64,000 bases of DNA from Palaemon carinicauda (GCF_036898095.1 NC_090746.1:112193339-112257338), one strand, 5' to 3'; shown: positions 22,479 through 35,909, counted from the stretch's first letter. The notes: generated from the letters alone by a model not told the origin. Made by a program: numbers and translations.

Positions 22479-23180
22479 AATCACAATATCTTTTAAAGTA
22501 ATCTGCATTGAGTGCACGCAAGAGGGGTAGTAAAGGTACTTGCAAGCATAAGACTGTGTCCCCTCAGGTAAGCGTGATGTGTGTAATCAGTAGATCGTCG
22601 GCCAAGGCCAATGAACGCAATACTGTCCCTTTCACAGAGATAGAAATGGTAGGAGACACGTATATGTAATTTCTACCAATCAGACTTAAAGGACTAATCA
22701 TCCAAAAAGAAATAAAGGGAGCTCTTTTTCTTCCGACCTGCAATGTGCTCTGTGTATGAAAATGCATGGATCTGTTGTCAGCGCTAAGAGCCGAAGGTGC
22801 GGCAGAGGTGAAGGAATAACTTGATGTTCCTTTTTATTGACGGTGTAATGATGTTTATTCCTCTATTACAAAGTACATTGAAGTCACTGGTCCACAACAT
22901 CAGCATGAACACAAAAACTGTCAATCAGCTATAATTATTAGGAAAACTGCCAAACCTCTAGTAAAAAACTAGAGGAAATGAAAAATAAAACAGCCAGATA
23001 AGGGTACTGAAGTACAGTACTGTACATCTGAATTATCCAGCGGCTGGAAAACTGGTTAAAGCACTCATTGTGTTAGTAAATACAGACAGCTCGTTAGAAA
23101 TTTTTATCAACCGAGTTTCCAGCTTTGCTGAAATCATTCGCCTATTCAAGGATGAATGATTTTATCTAAGTAGGAATAAC
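22479..23180. other. Unassigned segment
   Basis: Between the DIRS relic and the Tigger element. No exon or repeat family recognised; contains short stop-rich frames only. Confidence 0.3.
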
Positions 23181-23639
23181 TACAGTGAGCCCTCGTTTAT
23201 CGCGGTAGATAGGTTCCAGACCCGACCGCGATAGGTGAAAATCCGCGAAGTAGTGACACCATATTTACGTATTTATTTAACATGTATATTCAGACTTTTA
23301 AAACCTTCCCTTGTACGTAGTACTGTTAACAAACTACCCTTTAATGTACAGAACACTTAATGCATGTACTACAGTATCCTAAACTAAAACAGGCACAAAT
23401 ATTAAAGGCGATTTTATATCATGCATTTCCTAACCACTCCAAAAAGCACGATAAAAAATGGCAACCAATGTTTTGTTTACGTTTATCTCTGATCATAATG
23501 AAGAAACAAACGCATTTACACATCTGTGTATAGGTTAGTTTTTGCATCGATTATATTGATTATTCAGTACAGTATGTTGATTTTGTTATTACCAATGTTT
23601 TACTTAATTTTTCTTAGGACTTCCAAATGAAATGTTTTT

Positions 23640-23675
23640 CTTTATGACGCCGCCTGAAACGACGGCGTCATAAAG
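23640..23675. repeat. Perfect 13-bp hairpin inside the Tigger element
   Basis: CTTTATGACGCCG and CGGCGTCATAAAG are exact reverse complements separated by 10 bases, in the non-coding part between the left end and the transposase 3' end. Confidence 0.7.
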
Positions 23676-23857
23676 TACGCTCAGTAAACAACCACTTTCA
23701 GTAAATAAACGAAGGCATTTAACGCGCATGATGAAAGTGATAAATAATGATATTACAGTAAAAGCTTTTAAAAAATATGTTACATGTATTACAAATATTA
23801 TTTACCGTATCTATATAAAATCATACAGTACATATGTAGCAAAACAGGAAAACAATT

Positions 23858-23969
<112 letters not shown>

Positions 23970-24260
23970 GTTTTACGTACGTACAGTGAATGTAAATTTT
24001 AAACAAAAATATATGATAGGTTATAACATGTATATTCAGACTTTTAAAACCTTCCCTTTAACTTAATGCATACTAAACTAAAACAGGCACAAATATTAAA
24101 ATGTTAGAATATTAAAGAAAAAAATAAAGATTGTTACTGTACTCACCACGAAAGAAGTTGAAGAAAAACTTGAATGATGATGGCGATGAATTTGCTGCAC
24201 AGTAGAAATGATGATGATGAAGCTGATGATGTCTTCTATTGTGCAGCCAATGATAGTATT

Positions 24261-26201
24261 TTACGTCTCTTCAGACAGAGGTGTCTTTTCCTGGGACACC
24301 TCTTCAACTTCTTCCTGGGACACTTCTTCAATTTCTTCCGAAGGCGTAGTAGCAGGAAGAACTGGCTCTTTTTTGCGAGGCTGGAAGAACATTGTGATCG
24401 GAAGTTGCTGCCGCTGTTTCTTTTTTCGCTCGAAGAGCATCCTGTAGGGAGTCATGTCGTCATCGATCTTGTTGCAGAAATGCATAGACCGAACCATATC
24501 CTCGTCCCACTCTTGCGACATTTCTTTCAACTCCTTCGCATGGTTGCAGAACTTGGCAAGCCGTTCTAATGTTAAGCCCGTTTCTTCGACATTTTCTTGG
24601 GTCTCTTCCTGCGTTTCACTGTCTTCTTCACTGGCCGATTTCGTCAGGTCTTCTAGGTCTGCGTCAGTTAGCGGCTGGGAATGGCAGTCCAACAACTCGT
24701 CGACGTCTTCAGTCGTCATGTCGCCAAACCCGTCACCTCCAATTATCGCAGCCAACTACACAGATTTGCGTATTGCAGAGTGTTGAATATCAGACGGTGT
24801 AAATCCCTCATCGTCGTAAACAATCTAGGGCCACAACTTCTTCCAGCTCGCATTAACGGTGTCAGGTTTCATTTCTTGCAGTGCCATCTGAATGTTCTGC
24901 AGGCACGTGGCTATTGTGTACTTCCGCCAGTACGCCTTCAAATTGAAATTTTCATCTTCATCTTCTTGGGCAGCATCCACACACGCAACGAGGTCCGCCA
25001 AGGTATTCTTCGTGTAGAGGGCCTTGAACGCCCTGATAACCCCCTGGTCCATCGGTTGAATTAATGACGTGGTGTTGGGTGGCAGGAACTCAACCTGAAT
25101 GCCCTCATGTGACAGGTCAGTTGCGTGTCCACCAGCGTTATCCATAAGGAGAAGGATCTTAAATGGCAAGCCCTTCTCTACGAGACATTTTCTGACTTGC
25201 GGGATAAAACACTGGTGGAACCAGTTGGAGGTCAGCATCTTCGTAATCCATGCTTTTTGATTATGCATCCAGTACACGGGAAGGAGATTCTTATTTCTAT
25301 TTTTCAAAGCGCGAGGATTTTTCGACTTGTAAATAAGCCCCGGCTTTAGCAAAAATCCAGCAGCATTGCCACACATCACGAGGGTTACGCGATCTTTGAA
25401 CCCTTTAAAGCCAGAGGCTTTGGCTTCTTCTTTGAACAGGAAAGTTCGCGACGGCATTCTCTTCCAAAACAAGCCGGTCTCATCCATATTAAACACTTGT
25501 TCCGGCTTGTATCCACCTTCAGCGATAATGTTCTTGAACGTCTCGTTCGCGTAAGTTTCAGCAGCGGCAGTGTCAGCGGAAGCAGCCTCGCCATGCAGGG
25601 AAACGCTTTTAAGGCCAAAGCATTTCTGAAACTTCGCGAACCATCCTTTGCTGGCGGAAAAACGTCGTTTCTGAGGCTGGGAATCGGTGGATGTCCCTGG
25701 TTGAGGTTCATCTACATCATCTTCTTCTTCAGCATGGTCGCCATCGTCGTCTTGAGGTTCCTTTGCCGCAAAATTCTCATACAAGCTCAAAGCCTTGGTT
25801 CGGATGGTGTTCGTATCCAAGGCTATGTTCTTCTTCCGGCAGTCGGCAATCCAGACTGCTAAAGCACCTTCCATGCATACGATCGTTTTATTACGCGTGG
25901 TAACGACTCGCTTCGCTGATCTGCTAAAGGTGATGGCAGCCGTCTTTCTAATGTTCGCCTCGTCCTTCTTGATGTAGCGAACGGTGGATTCGTTCACTCC
26001 AAAATGGCAGGCTGCGGCCGCATAACTTCTGCCTTCTTTTAACATATCTAGAAGCGTCACCTTCTCAGCAATCGTCATCATCTTTCGGTGGCGTTTAGGC
26101 TCACTACCAGCCTTAGCAGAAGCAGAACGCTTGGGAGCTATTGTACAGTAGGGGTTAAACAGAAAGTTCAACAAAAAGTTCAACTTGAAACAGTCACGCA
26201 C
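24261..26201 (-). pseudogene. Tigger transposase with two stops and a lost start
   Basis: One frame runs from 26201 to 24261, broken only by TAG codons at 24827-24825 and 24758-24756. Domains: N-terminal PKRSASAKAGSEPKRHRKMM; CENP-B/Psq helix-turn-helix (IAEKVTLLDMLKEGRSYAAA and CHFGVNESTVRYIKK); a second CENP-B-type DNA-binding block to about residue 200; DDE core with D240 (NMDETGLFWKRMP), D354 (LLLMDNAGGHATD) and D385 (LIQPMDQGVIRAFK), a DD30D spacing typical of pogo elements. The usual start is ATG-GCT-CCC; here it reads ATA-GCT-CCC (about 26141), so the only upstream ATG (26201) lies in former leader. The acidic C-terminal tail (24755-24261) follows the second stop. Confidence 0.9.
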
Positions 26202-26946
26202 AGCACAGATTAAAGTTCACAATAACGTAGCAGCATCTACACGGCGAGAGAGCGGCAAACGAAGTGGCCGCGAAAAGATGCTGGAGGTTGGAGAAGCTAC
26301 ACCAATCACAGGCTAGATTACAAAACTTGGGTTCTGATTCGTCATCTATCAGCGCTTGAACCAATCACAATCAGTCTTATATGCTACGTAGTAGTTACCA
26401 ATTCAAATACAAGGTACCCTACGTATACAGTACAGCTTTACATACGCTATTTTACGGTTGTTTTGTTGTAGGATATGTACGCTTATTCAAGATGTGATTT
26501 TTGCAACAAAGAATATTATTGGATGCAGTACTACGTACGTATACATACAAAAGATTCATGGAAAAGATGCACATCCATTACATTTGTAGTACAGTAGTAG
26601 CCATCAGCAGCCTTACACCATTCTGCATCTGATTTGCGTTTCACGTTCGATTTAATTTTACTACGTACTGTACTGTATACTGAATTATCGTATGATCACA
26701 TTCTCTTTTCGTGTTTTATTTCTTTCTGTACTGAATTATATGTCATATGTAAGAGCAGATATTACTAATTACAGTATTAATGGAATTACAGGTAACGAAA
26801 TATCGTATTTGGGGTCTTCATATATCACGGTATTTTTTAAATTTCCGGAAAATCCGCGATATGTTTATATATATGGGTTATGAAAAAAATCCGCGAAGTG
26901 GTGAATCCGCAATGGTCGAACCGCGAAGTAGCGAGGGTTCACTGTA

Positions 26947-28332
26947 TTTGTAAAATAACTAACCAAAAAAAGTAAAACGTATTCAAGGTGTATTTATAAG
27001 TACAGTAATTTGAACAATTCTGAAAACAATACTCTGCAGAAACCTGTATTTTTCGAGTAATAATCACATTTGAATCTCAAGATATTGCAAATCAAATGTT
27101 GTATATCATAAGGGTTACAAACATAAAAAATTGATTTAACCTACAGTTCCCACCTAACCTAACCTAGATTCCATCATTACCTAACAGGGAGGGGATGTGG
27201 GCTCCAGCAACAGGAGCCCCAAGGACTCTGTGTCCTTTCCTTATCCTTTGCTGGATTCCTGACAGGCATCCCTTATGAAACATGGTTTTTCAGGGGTTGT
27301 TGCCTAGTTTCACTCGTCATTATAACTTGAAAGTATGACTTTCCGATAATTACCATATAAAAACACCTATAAATGTAGTAGTAACTCCTCTTAATTTATC
27401 CAAATGGGAAATAGCTGTATATTTTACATGCTCCCAACGAAAAATCCTCAGCGACTGAAATACAAAGCGTCGGAGCAGGCATATTTTCAGAAATGAGGGT
27501 AAGTGATTGGCGAAGAAAAATGTGACAGTAAAGAAAAAATAAAGCTCTGATTTAGCAGTTGGAAGGAGAATGAAAATGGCAACCAGTTACAATAGAACAA
27601 CGGGTAGTGTGCAGATAGTCAGGTCACCAATTTTTTATCTGCCAAAATACTCGGCCTCTAGGCTAACATGCATACGGAAACATGTAGCCTACTGCTTACC
27701 AAAACAGAGGAGTAATAAAATTACATTTAACCGCGAGCGTAGCGAACCACAGCGAAGCGAAGACAAGTGAATTAGCAATAAAAGAATTATAAAATACTGT
27801 ATGGGCGACAACAATGCGTAGGGGTCTCGTTTTCTATGCCTGGTAATCCGATGATCTACACATGTACCAGTGCAACAAATGGGAAATTAATGTACAGTAT
27901 TCGATTATGTCAGTTGAGTCCTTCTAACTAATATGGTACTAAACTACAGTAATGCCAGAAAAACTAGATACAAAAGTTCAGCCTAAACCGAAATTGCTAT
28001 CATAATTTAGGCCTCAAGTAAATATTAATAAAAAAACCTAAATAATTCAGTTACAGGATAATTTGTACAATAGTAAATACACATATCAACTACCCTAAGG
28101 TAAAGACATGCTGGTGTAAGCAAAATTAGGATACTTAAGGTTAGGCCATATCTTTTTGATTTGGTAAAAACAGGATTGTGCTTTCGTTTTTCTCTTGCTT
28201 TATTTACCTATGGTAATTAATGTTTATTTATCAATTAGTTGTTCAAGCTACGCAATTTACGTAAGCCCAAAATGGCTAAATCTTGTGACCCAATGACTAA
28301 GCTAAGAGAACCCAGAGAACCCAAGAACTTAC
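26947..28332. other. Kinesin intron 1, 5' portion
   Basis: AT-rich intronic DNA between the Tigger element and exon 1. It contains a short CCTAACCTAACCTAG run near 27165 and no recognised gene. The ORF at 27570-27770 has no recognisable similarity. Confidence 0.5.
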
Positions 28333-28379
28333 CTTTGATTAAAAGGTCGAACCCGTACTGCAACTTTGACTGAAGCCAT
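28333..28379 (-). CDS. Kinesin-3 (KIF16B/Klp98A-like) first coding exon
   Basis: This 47-nt coding exon encodes MASVKVAVRVRPFNQ plus two bases of an Arg codon, and ends at a consensus donor (AG/GTAAGT). MASVKVAVRVRP is the near-invariant N terminus of KIF16B/Klp98A-class kinesin-3 motors, and PFNQRE follows as in Klp98A once exon 2 is joined. The start is chosen because an in-frame TAA lies at -6 to -4, and the ATG has A at -3 and G at +4. The exon is too short for an ORF scan and is found only by its motif. Introns 1 (28332-10568) and 2 (10497-1754) together hold about 26 kb of mostly transposon DNA. The predicted protein begins directly with the first beta strand of the motor, so there is no N-terminal extension. 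Confidence 0.9.
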
Positions 28380-28382
28380 AGT

Positions 28383-28391
28383 TTATATCAT
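28383..28391 (-). promoter_or_regulatory. Two-codon upstream ORF before the kinesin start
   Basis: ATG-ATA-TAA sits three bases upstream of the kinesin ATG and in the same frame. If the transcript includes it, ribosomes would terminate almost on top of the main start. The sequence is direct; the regulatory role is inferred. Confidence 0.4.
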
Positions 28392-29000
28392 TATTAAATC
28401 CTTAAGATTAACACGTAGAGGCTAGGAAAATATGACGTCGAAGATCATTCCAGTTGACATTACAGTGTTATTTACAAAATGGATCAAAACAAACCGAGTC
28501 TTAAGAGAGACATTAGGAACGACAAGACGAGGTTGTCACTTCACTAAGATATAAGGGACAAATTTCTGAGTTTTCAATAATAACTGCTATTGTTTTAACT
28601 CTATGAGTATTATATAATAAATAAATTGCGTAATTTTAATCTTCTTATTTTAGTATTATAATATTTCTTTCGTTTCGTAGACAACTTTTCGATCGAAGGC
28701 GTTTGATATTCGCCCTATGGGATTCCAAGTTCATCCTTATTTAGGCAATGACGTTAGTCTCTGAACGTGTTAATCATGAAAAATAATACTCTGTTATTCA
28801 GACATGGTCCGGGTTTAAAAGGATTAGCTGTCTTGCGGCATGTCCATAAATATCTACATTCTACAAAGAAAAATATTATTGCAACCTTAATTTATATTTC
28901 ATAATAACAATACCGAAAATTCGACAGTAACAAGATTTTCTGTCGTTATATTGTGATTCTGTGGTTAATTATATTCCTTAAACCATAACAGGGGCATAGA
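28392..29000 (-). promoter_or_regulatory. Putative kinesin 5' UTR and promoter region
   Basis: No repeat is recognised here, which is unusual for this window. A CRE-like site (TGACGTCG on the plus strand at 28433-28440) lies about 60 bp upstream of the start codon. No clear TATA box or CpG-rich block is seen. It is called only from its position upstream of the first coding exon; a further non-coding 5' exon is possible. Confidence 0.3.
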
Positions 29001-30200
29001 TAGTTGACTCAATTGCTAGTAATGTATTTATTTCCTGAATGAATTACAGTATTCGTGACCTTTTTCGACCAGTCATATGTCCGTGTTTATAATTATTTGG
29101 AGGACATCCTATCGGTCCTCGTTTGACTCATCAGGAACCCCTCCACCCTTTTTTAACCGTTAGGGTTTACAGTGTTCCTTATATAAATTATTTTGTTTGT
29201 GCCCTTGCAGTTTTCAATAGATATATGTCAGCCTTTTTCTTGAATAAATCGAAATGGCCACGTCTTTCTGATTCCGGGTGCAGATTAACGAATAGTCTCA
29301 TAACAATATGTTCATAATTCCTTCAAAGGTCTCTGCTCAGTCTGCTGCATTTTCGCTCCTTTAATCTATATTCATCCATGCCCATGCTCTTACGTGTATT
29401 CACACTTTTATTTGTAACATATACGATTCAGTAAATTCATTTGTATATTCCTGTCGTGCTTTCTTTACTACAACATAAGCCAGACTGCATATTTTTATTC
29501 ATGTTTTATTATGTAGCCTGTGAAGCTCAATTAGGGTGGGCGTGACCACATATGACTGTCCATTACTCCATTTGATCAACCCCTGTGACTTCTCAGGTTA
29601 CATAAATTCGTAAACAGAGTTTAAAAAGTGAGTTGATTGTGGCGTGCATTTAATAATACTCTAAGAAATAGACCCACATTTTTTTTTTCTTTTTACTATT
29701 TCGTCTTCTGTGGTTTAATATTAGTTTCATTGTTTTAATATAAATAAAATTTCCATTCTTCATTACCCATATAGAGGTTTATTGGTTTTATTTTCATTTA
29801 ATCATCATATTTTCATGTTCAGCAAACTCTTACCGTTTTCATGTAATATTTCTAAAAAGAAAATAATATAATATATTCTTTATGAATAATATTTTTAGGT
29901 TCATTTTAGACAGATACCATTCTCATAGACATAGGAAATAATGTGGGCCACAAAACACCGCCCTGTAACTGTTTTTTCCCCTTAATTTGCACTCTCTCGT
30001 TTTATCCTTTAAAAGTTATGTATGTCAAACAGACCCTTAGCTGTTTTTGGTTCATCATCTACAACAAGCATCAATCCCTCCAAATCTATTATTATTATTA
30101 TTATTATGAAACACACTTTGTTAGATACTTGACGATCTGCTGTTGTGTCGCTGTTTCAGACATTTAATGAAACCCTCTGCTGTGAGATCATAACACAGAT
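29001..30200. other. Unassigned intergenic DNA
   Basis: AT-rich; no exon, repeat family or RNA gene recognised. Short (TTA)n at about 30090-30106. Confidence 0.3.
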
Positions 30201-30218
30201 GCACTAACATCCCCATTA

Positions 30219-30385
<167 letters not shown>

Positions 30386-31142
30386 TCATCATTTAAATTT
30401 CGCCAGTCGTCTATATCTTGAGCTTTTAAATCAACGCCTCTCCATCCATCATCTCCTACTTCACGCTTTTTAGTCCTTAGCCATGTAGGCCTGGGTCATC
30501 AAACTCTTCTAGTGCCTTGTGGAGCTCAGCTGAAAGTTTGGTGAACTAATCTCTCTTAGAAAGTGCTAAGAGCATGCCCAAATCATCTCCATCTACCCCT
30601 CACCATGATCTCATCCACATATGGCACTCGAGTAATTTTCTGATGTCTTTGTTGTCAAATATACAAAATCTGTTGGGTATTGATTCATTGTCATACCACG
30701 ATTCATGTCCATACAGTAACACTGATCTCACTAAACTGATATGTAGTCTGATTTTTATATGAAATTTCAAGTGATTTCACATATTTTACTTAACCTAGTC
30801 ATTGCCTGATTTGTCTTTTTTTTTTAATCTTTCACTAAACTCTAATTCCAAAGATCCCATATTAGAGATCATAGTTTCTAAATATCTAAATAATTCCGCT
30901 TCATTGAACCTTTCTCCTTCTAATGATATTTCATCTTCCATTGCAAACTCCGTTCTCATAATCTGTCTTTCTTGTATTTATCTTGAGCCCAATTTCATGT
31001 GATATTTCGTGCATTCTGGTAAACAAGCTTTTCAAGTCCTGTGGTGTTCTTCTGATAAGGACAGCATCATCAGCATACTCTAGATCGGCTAATTTCCTGT
31101 TACCAGTCTAGTCCGATCCTTCTCCACCATCCCCAACTGTTC

Positions 31143-31233
<91 letters not shown>

Positions 31234-31690
31234 GTTATTATTATTATCATTATTATTATTATTAAATGCTAAGCTACAGCCCTAGTTGGAAAAGCAGGAT
31301 GCTATAAGCCCAGGGGCCCAACAGGGAAAATAGCATTACGCATTATGCATTACAAAACCCTTTAGAAGGATAAACAACATCGGTGACAACACATTCCCTT
31401 GGAGAACTCACCTGTTCACTGGAAATTCACTCGATATGACTCCACTAATATTAACTTTGCACTTCCTATGCTCATGAACAGACTTGATCAAATTTACATA
31501 TTTAAGAGGAACTCCATAATAACGCAGGACTCTCCACAAAATTCACCGGTGCTCACTATCATAGGCTTTTTCATAGTCCTCAAATGCCATTAGAAGTGGC
31601 CTTCTATATTCTACACATTGCTGTACAGCATGTCTTAAAATGAAAACTTGGTCAGTACAACTTTCACCTTTTTGAAATCATACTTTTTCA
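30386..31690 (-). pseudogene. RTE-like LINE relic (ADDAVL family), interrupted
   Basis: Minus-strand fragments: 31690-31380 gives an RT palm stretch (HLRTMKKPMIVSTGEF, a degraded FEDYEKAYDS-like block) and YRVNF; 31115-30960 gives LEYADDAVLIRRTPQDLKSL, the catalytic block, then a LKINT-like thumb; 30640-30390 gives the C terminus ending in a TGGCGAAAT-type 3' end. A (ATT)n-tailed repeat is inserted at 31143-31370 between the RT halves. Multiple stops: inactive. Confidence 0.7.
31143..31370 (-). repeat. (AAT)n-tailed dispersed repeat, copy a
   Basis: About 120 bp of (ATT)n adjoining a conserved block read on the plus strand as AGCTACAGCCCTAGTTGGAA, AAGCAGGATGCTATAAGCCC, AGGGGCCCAACAGGGAAAAT. 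In all copies the trinucleotide run sits on the same side, so it looks like a 3' tail of a retroposed element. This copy splits a LINE. Confidence 0.75.
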
Positions 31691-31706
31691 TACCCCAGCT
31701 TTTCAT

Positions 31707-32170
<464 letters not shown>

Positions 32171-32449
32171 CTCTGATACTCAAAATACTTAAAACTGTAC
32201 ACGACAACAAACTATTCTTGTAGGTCCTGCAGGACTCATGAGCGCATTCCCGTGTGTTACAGGAGCAGGATAATATTTCTTAAAGAAAATAAGAATTATG
32301 ATCAACACATCAGTAGCTTATCAAGTATTTAGAAATATTTGGGTATTTTACCCAATAATATATCAACTCTTAGAGAATTTTCTCAACCAAAATAATAATT
32401 ACTTTATGAATTGAATACTACGGTATAAGGAAAAAAATTCTGGAAGCAG

Positions 32450-32770
32450 CAACAGATATTGAGAGACTCATTAACTATGGTGAGCAGCTCTTCTTGGCGA
32501 AGGACACTCCAAAATCAAACCATTGTTCTCTAGTCTTGTGTAGTGCCATAGCCTCTGTACTATGGTCTTCCACTGTCTTCGGAAAGAGGTACACTCTGGC
32601 ACACTAATCTGTCTTCTTGTTCTTCCTCTTTATTTGAAGTTTTTATAGTTTATATATGAAAGATCTACTTTAATGTTTTTACTGTTTTTTTTTTTTAAAT
32701 ATTCTATTTCAATTGTTTATTACTTCTCTTGTAGTTTATTTATTTCTTTATTTCCTTTCTTCACTGGGCT
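32450..32770 (+). repeat. (AAT)-repeat family, 5' part, copy b
   Basis: Carries the upstream half of the family (GAAGGACACTCCAAAATCAAACC, CTCTGTACTATGGTCTTCC, CTTTATTTCCTTTCTTCACT) shared in inverted form with 34880-35070. No trinucleotide tail remains. Confidence 0.6.
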
Positions 32771-32895
32771 AATTTTCACCCTCATGACATCATAACAAAT
32801 TATGAAGTCATCAGGATTATTAGTGGGGTAAAGAAAACATATTTTACGATTGGTCCAAGGCCAATGTCTGAAGTAATACGCGGTTAAAAATTTGC

Positions 32896-32898
<3 letters not shown>

Positions 32899-32956
<58 letters not shown>
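32899..32956. repeat. Poly(A) tract, 58 bp
   Basis: Uninterrupted A run adjoining the left side of dispersed repeat D (32957-33085). Could be a retroposon tail or simple expansion. Confidence 0.95.
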
Positions 32957-32958
<2 letters not shown>

Positions 32959-33085
32959 GGTAAAAATCCTGGAATAAATGTTGCCAGGCATTTACAGTTT
33001 TAAACGGATACATTGACGTAGAGTGACAGTACGGTCACCAACCCGTAAAAGAAAATAAGTAGGGTAAAAATTACGGTCACCTGTA
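32957..33085 (+). repeat. Dispersed repeat D, plus copy
   Basis: Conserved blocks GGTAAAAATCCTGGAATAAA, ACGGTCACCAACCCGTAAAA and TAGGGTAAAAATTACGGTCACC, matched in inverted orientation at 38925-39100. Confidence 0.65.
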
Positions 33086-33532
33086 TTTGAAGATTGGCTT
33101 AGCATTGTGTTCATGGATTACATGGTCTTTTAAAAGAGGAACTCAATAAATGGTTTTCAGTCAAAATTTCCAGGGTTTTTTTTTTTCTTTTTTAAGGTAT
33201 TTAGAGATTTATGCTTTTACAACTGCAGTTAACTTTCAGATTAATAAATGGAATATTTCTACTATTGTGATCATATACAGTATATGATTTGTTTATTATG
33301 GGAGGCCTTCATGTTGGCCCATTCTCTGGCATCAATAATTTAGTATGAGTGGTTTATGTATTTTTTTTTTTTTTGGCAATTACTTGTTCCTCCTTGTCAT
33401 TACTTAGTTTAAATCAGCATATGTTTAACTTCTTTAAATTTCTAAACATACTTAGCTCTTTAACCTATAGTAGCATCTCTGCGTCATTTGCCTGTATATG
33501 TACATAATCCTATGTAAATTCACGTTTCTGTT

Positions 33533-33771
33533 TTAACCCTTTCGCCCCCAAAAGGACGTACCGGTACGTTCTTGCAAAACACTGTTATTTACATGTTTTT
33601 GCATATTTTTGATAACTTTATGAGAAACTTCAGGCATTTTCCAAAAGAATGAGACCAACCTGACCTCTCTATGACAAAAATTAAGGCTGTTAGAGCAATT
33701 TAAAAAAAAAATATATATATATATAGCAAAATGTGCTCGAAAATTTAACCTTACCTTGGGGGTAAAAGGGG
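33533..33771. mobile_element. piggyBac-like MITE, copy 2 (internally deleted)
   Basis: Starts with TTAACCCTTTCGCCCCC and GGACGTACCGGTACGT, and ends with GGGGGTAAAAGGGG. It shares the conserved core (CATTTTCCAAAAGAATGAGACC) but has lost the second left block and the right TTAA. Confidence 0.7.
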
Positions 33772-34366
33772 AATTCTTTTACATATTTTCTTTTTATTAT
33801 GGCGAATTACGCCAAAGCATATCCTGTACCCAAGATCATTATAAACACCTTTATATTGATCTAGTTTAATGAGTGAATAATTTAGTAAGCGACACACTTT
33901 TTTTAGTATGCATTTGATAAATCTATTTCCTTACGTACTATATTTCAAATGGTAATATATTTTTTGGACTAAAATAAACTAAATTGATCTAGAATATTCA
34001 GATTCCATCGTTTAGAATTCCCCGATCACCATCTTCAATATTTGCACATCTATGTTTATTCTAAATTCCTTTATACCAGTATATTTATATTTCTTTATGG
34101 CACTAATCGTCTCATTATCCTTTATTTTAATCTTCCATCTCCCATCCAGTTATTCTTATAGTTTCATTTTGGTTCGAATATCCACTCGGACTTTAAACTG
34201 CTTAGCACACAAAATTCCCAATAAAGTCGATATGCCGAATGTAGAATCAAGGATTTTTATCTTTAAGAGCAATACACTCGGTCGATGCGCATTGCTCGCC
34301 GACGAGCATGTAGCCGGTGGGGTGATTTCGCCGAAAGGAACCTTTGCTCAATTGCGCCAAAGGGAG

Positions 34367-34367
<1 letters not shown>

Positions 34368-34441
<74 letters not shown>

Positions 34442-34496
34442 ATTAGTGTTGCTGTTGTTGTTATTATTATTATTACTAATATTGTTATCATTATTA

Positions 34497-34536
<40 letters not shown>

Positions 34537-34714
34537 TATTTTTATTATTACTACTACTATTATTATTATTACTATTATTATTATTATCATTATTATTATT
34601 ATTATTACTGTTGTTGTTGTTATTGTTGTTGTTGTTGTTGTTGCTGCTGTTGTTGTTATTATTATTATCATTATTACTATTACTATTATTGTTACTACTA
34701 TTATTATTATGATG

Positions 34715-34768
<54 letters not shown>

Positions 34769-35080
34769 GTCATTATTATTATAATTATTATTATCATTAT
34801 TATAATTATTATTATTATTAATATTATTAGTTAAGCCACAATCATAGTTGGAAAGGTAGGATGCTATAAGGCCAAGGGCACCAATAGTAAAAATAGCCCA
34901 GCGAGGAAAGGAATTAAGGAAACATGGAATATTGTGCCCGAATGTACCCTCAAACAATAGAACCCTAACCCAAGACAATGGAAGACCATGGTACAGAGGC
35001 TATGACGTAACTAAAGACTAGAGAACAACGGTTTGATTTTGGAATGTCCTTCTCCTAGAAGAGTTGCTAATCTCGCCAAA
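34368..35080 (-). repeat. (AAT)n-tailed dispersed repeat, longest copy c
   Basis: Imperfect (ATT)n from 34368 to about 34830, then the core block (CATAGTTGGAAAGGTAGGAT, GCTATAAGGCCAAGGGCACC) and the 5' half up to about 35080. Shows the family is at least 250 bp plus tail. The poly-I and poly-N ORFs here are artefacts. Confidence 0.8.
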
Positions 35081-35167
35081 CGAATGTTATGAACAGAGAA
35101 TTATTATTATTATTTTTTTTTTTGTATTTTTATATACCTTAAAAAACGGAAAAATTATTTATGCCTT

Positions 35168-35456
35168 TTAAAAAGGTGACGCAGTTCCGGTAGGCCCTGC
35201 TGCTGCCTCCGATGCCTTAGATGACCGCGGAGGTAGCAGCAGTAGGGGATTCAGCATTATGAAGCTTCATCTGTGGTGGATAATGTGGGAGGTTGGGCTG
35301 TGGCACCCTAGCAGTACCAGCCGAACTCGGTTGAGTCCATTGTTAGGCTGGAGGAACGTAGAGAGTAGAGGTCCCCTTTTTTGTTTTGTTTCATTTGTTG
35401 ATGTCGGCTACCCCCCAAATTTGGGGGAAGTGCCTTGGTATATGTATGTATGTAAA
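35168..35456 (+). repeat. LINE 3' UTR copy (hairpin family), plus orientation
   Basis: Starts GTGACGCAGTTCCGGTAGGC, which overlaps the ORF end of the LINE at 18.4 kb, and runs through the complete 3' UTR to the CCCCCCAAATTTGGGGG hairpin, AAGTGCC and a TATATGTATGTATG tail. A 5'-truncated insertion of the same family. Confidence 0.8.
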
Positions 35457-35649
35457 AAGGTAATTATCTTTTTCCAGGCGTTAAAATATGATAAAAATAC
35501 TTTCTCTTTTTTTTTTTTTTTACCATTGCCATATTTAAATATAAACTGGATACGAAAACAATACTCAAGAAATACCTCATGTGTTTGAAGGCCAAACGCC
35601 CTTTCCGGTAAAAGCAAATCTGGAATGTCCCTTGGCCCAAACTATTACT

Positions 35650-35830
35650 TTTCATAGCTAAGATACAACCCTAGTTTGAAAAGCAGGATGCTATAAGCCT
35701 AAGGGCTCCAGCAGGGAAAAAATAGCCCTGTGAGGAAAGGAAATGAGGAAATTATTGAACTATATTAGAAGAAATGAATAACGGACATAAAACATTTTAA
35801 GGTGAGTAACAACGTTAGATATGAAATATA
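35650..35830 (-). repeat. (AAT)-repeat family, copy d
   Basis: Core AAGATACAACCCTAGTTTGA, AAGCAGGATGCTATAAGCCT, GGGCTCCAGCAGGG; no long tail on its own left side. Confidence 0.7.
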
Positions 35831-35831
35831 T

Positions 35832-35860
35832 TATTATTATTATTATCATTATTTTTATTA

Positions 35861-35909
<49 letters not shown>

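Noticed and set aside
34052..34978. 260-codon poly-Ile and 243-codon poly-Asn ORFs
   Set aside because: Translations of an imperfect (ATT)n microsatellite, open on both strands.
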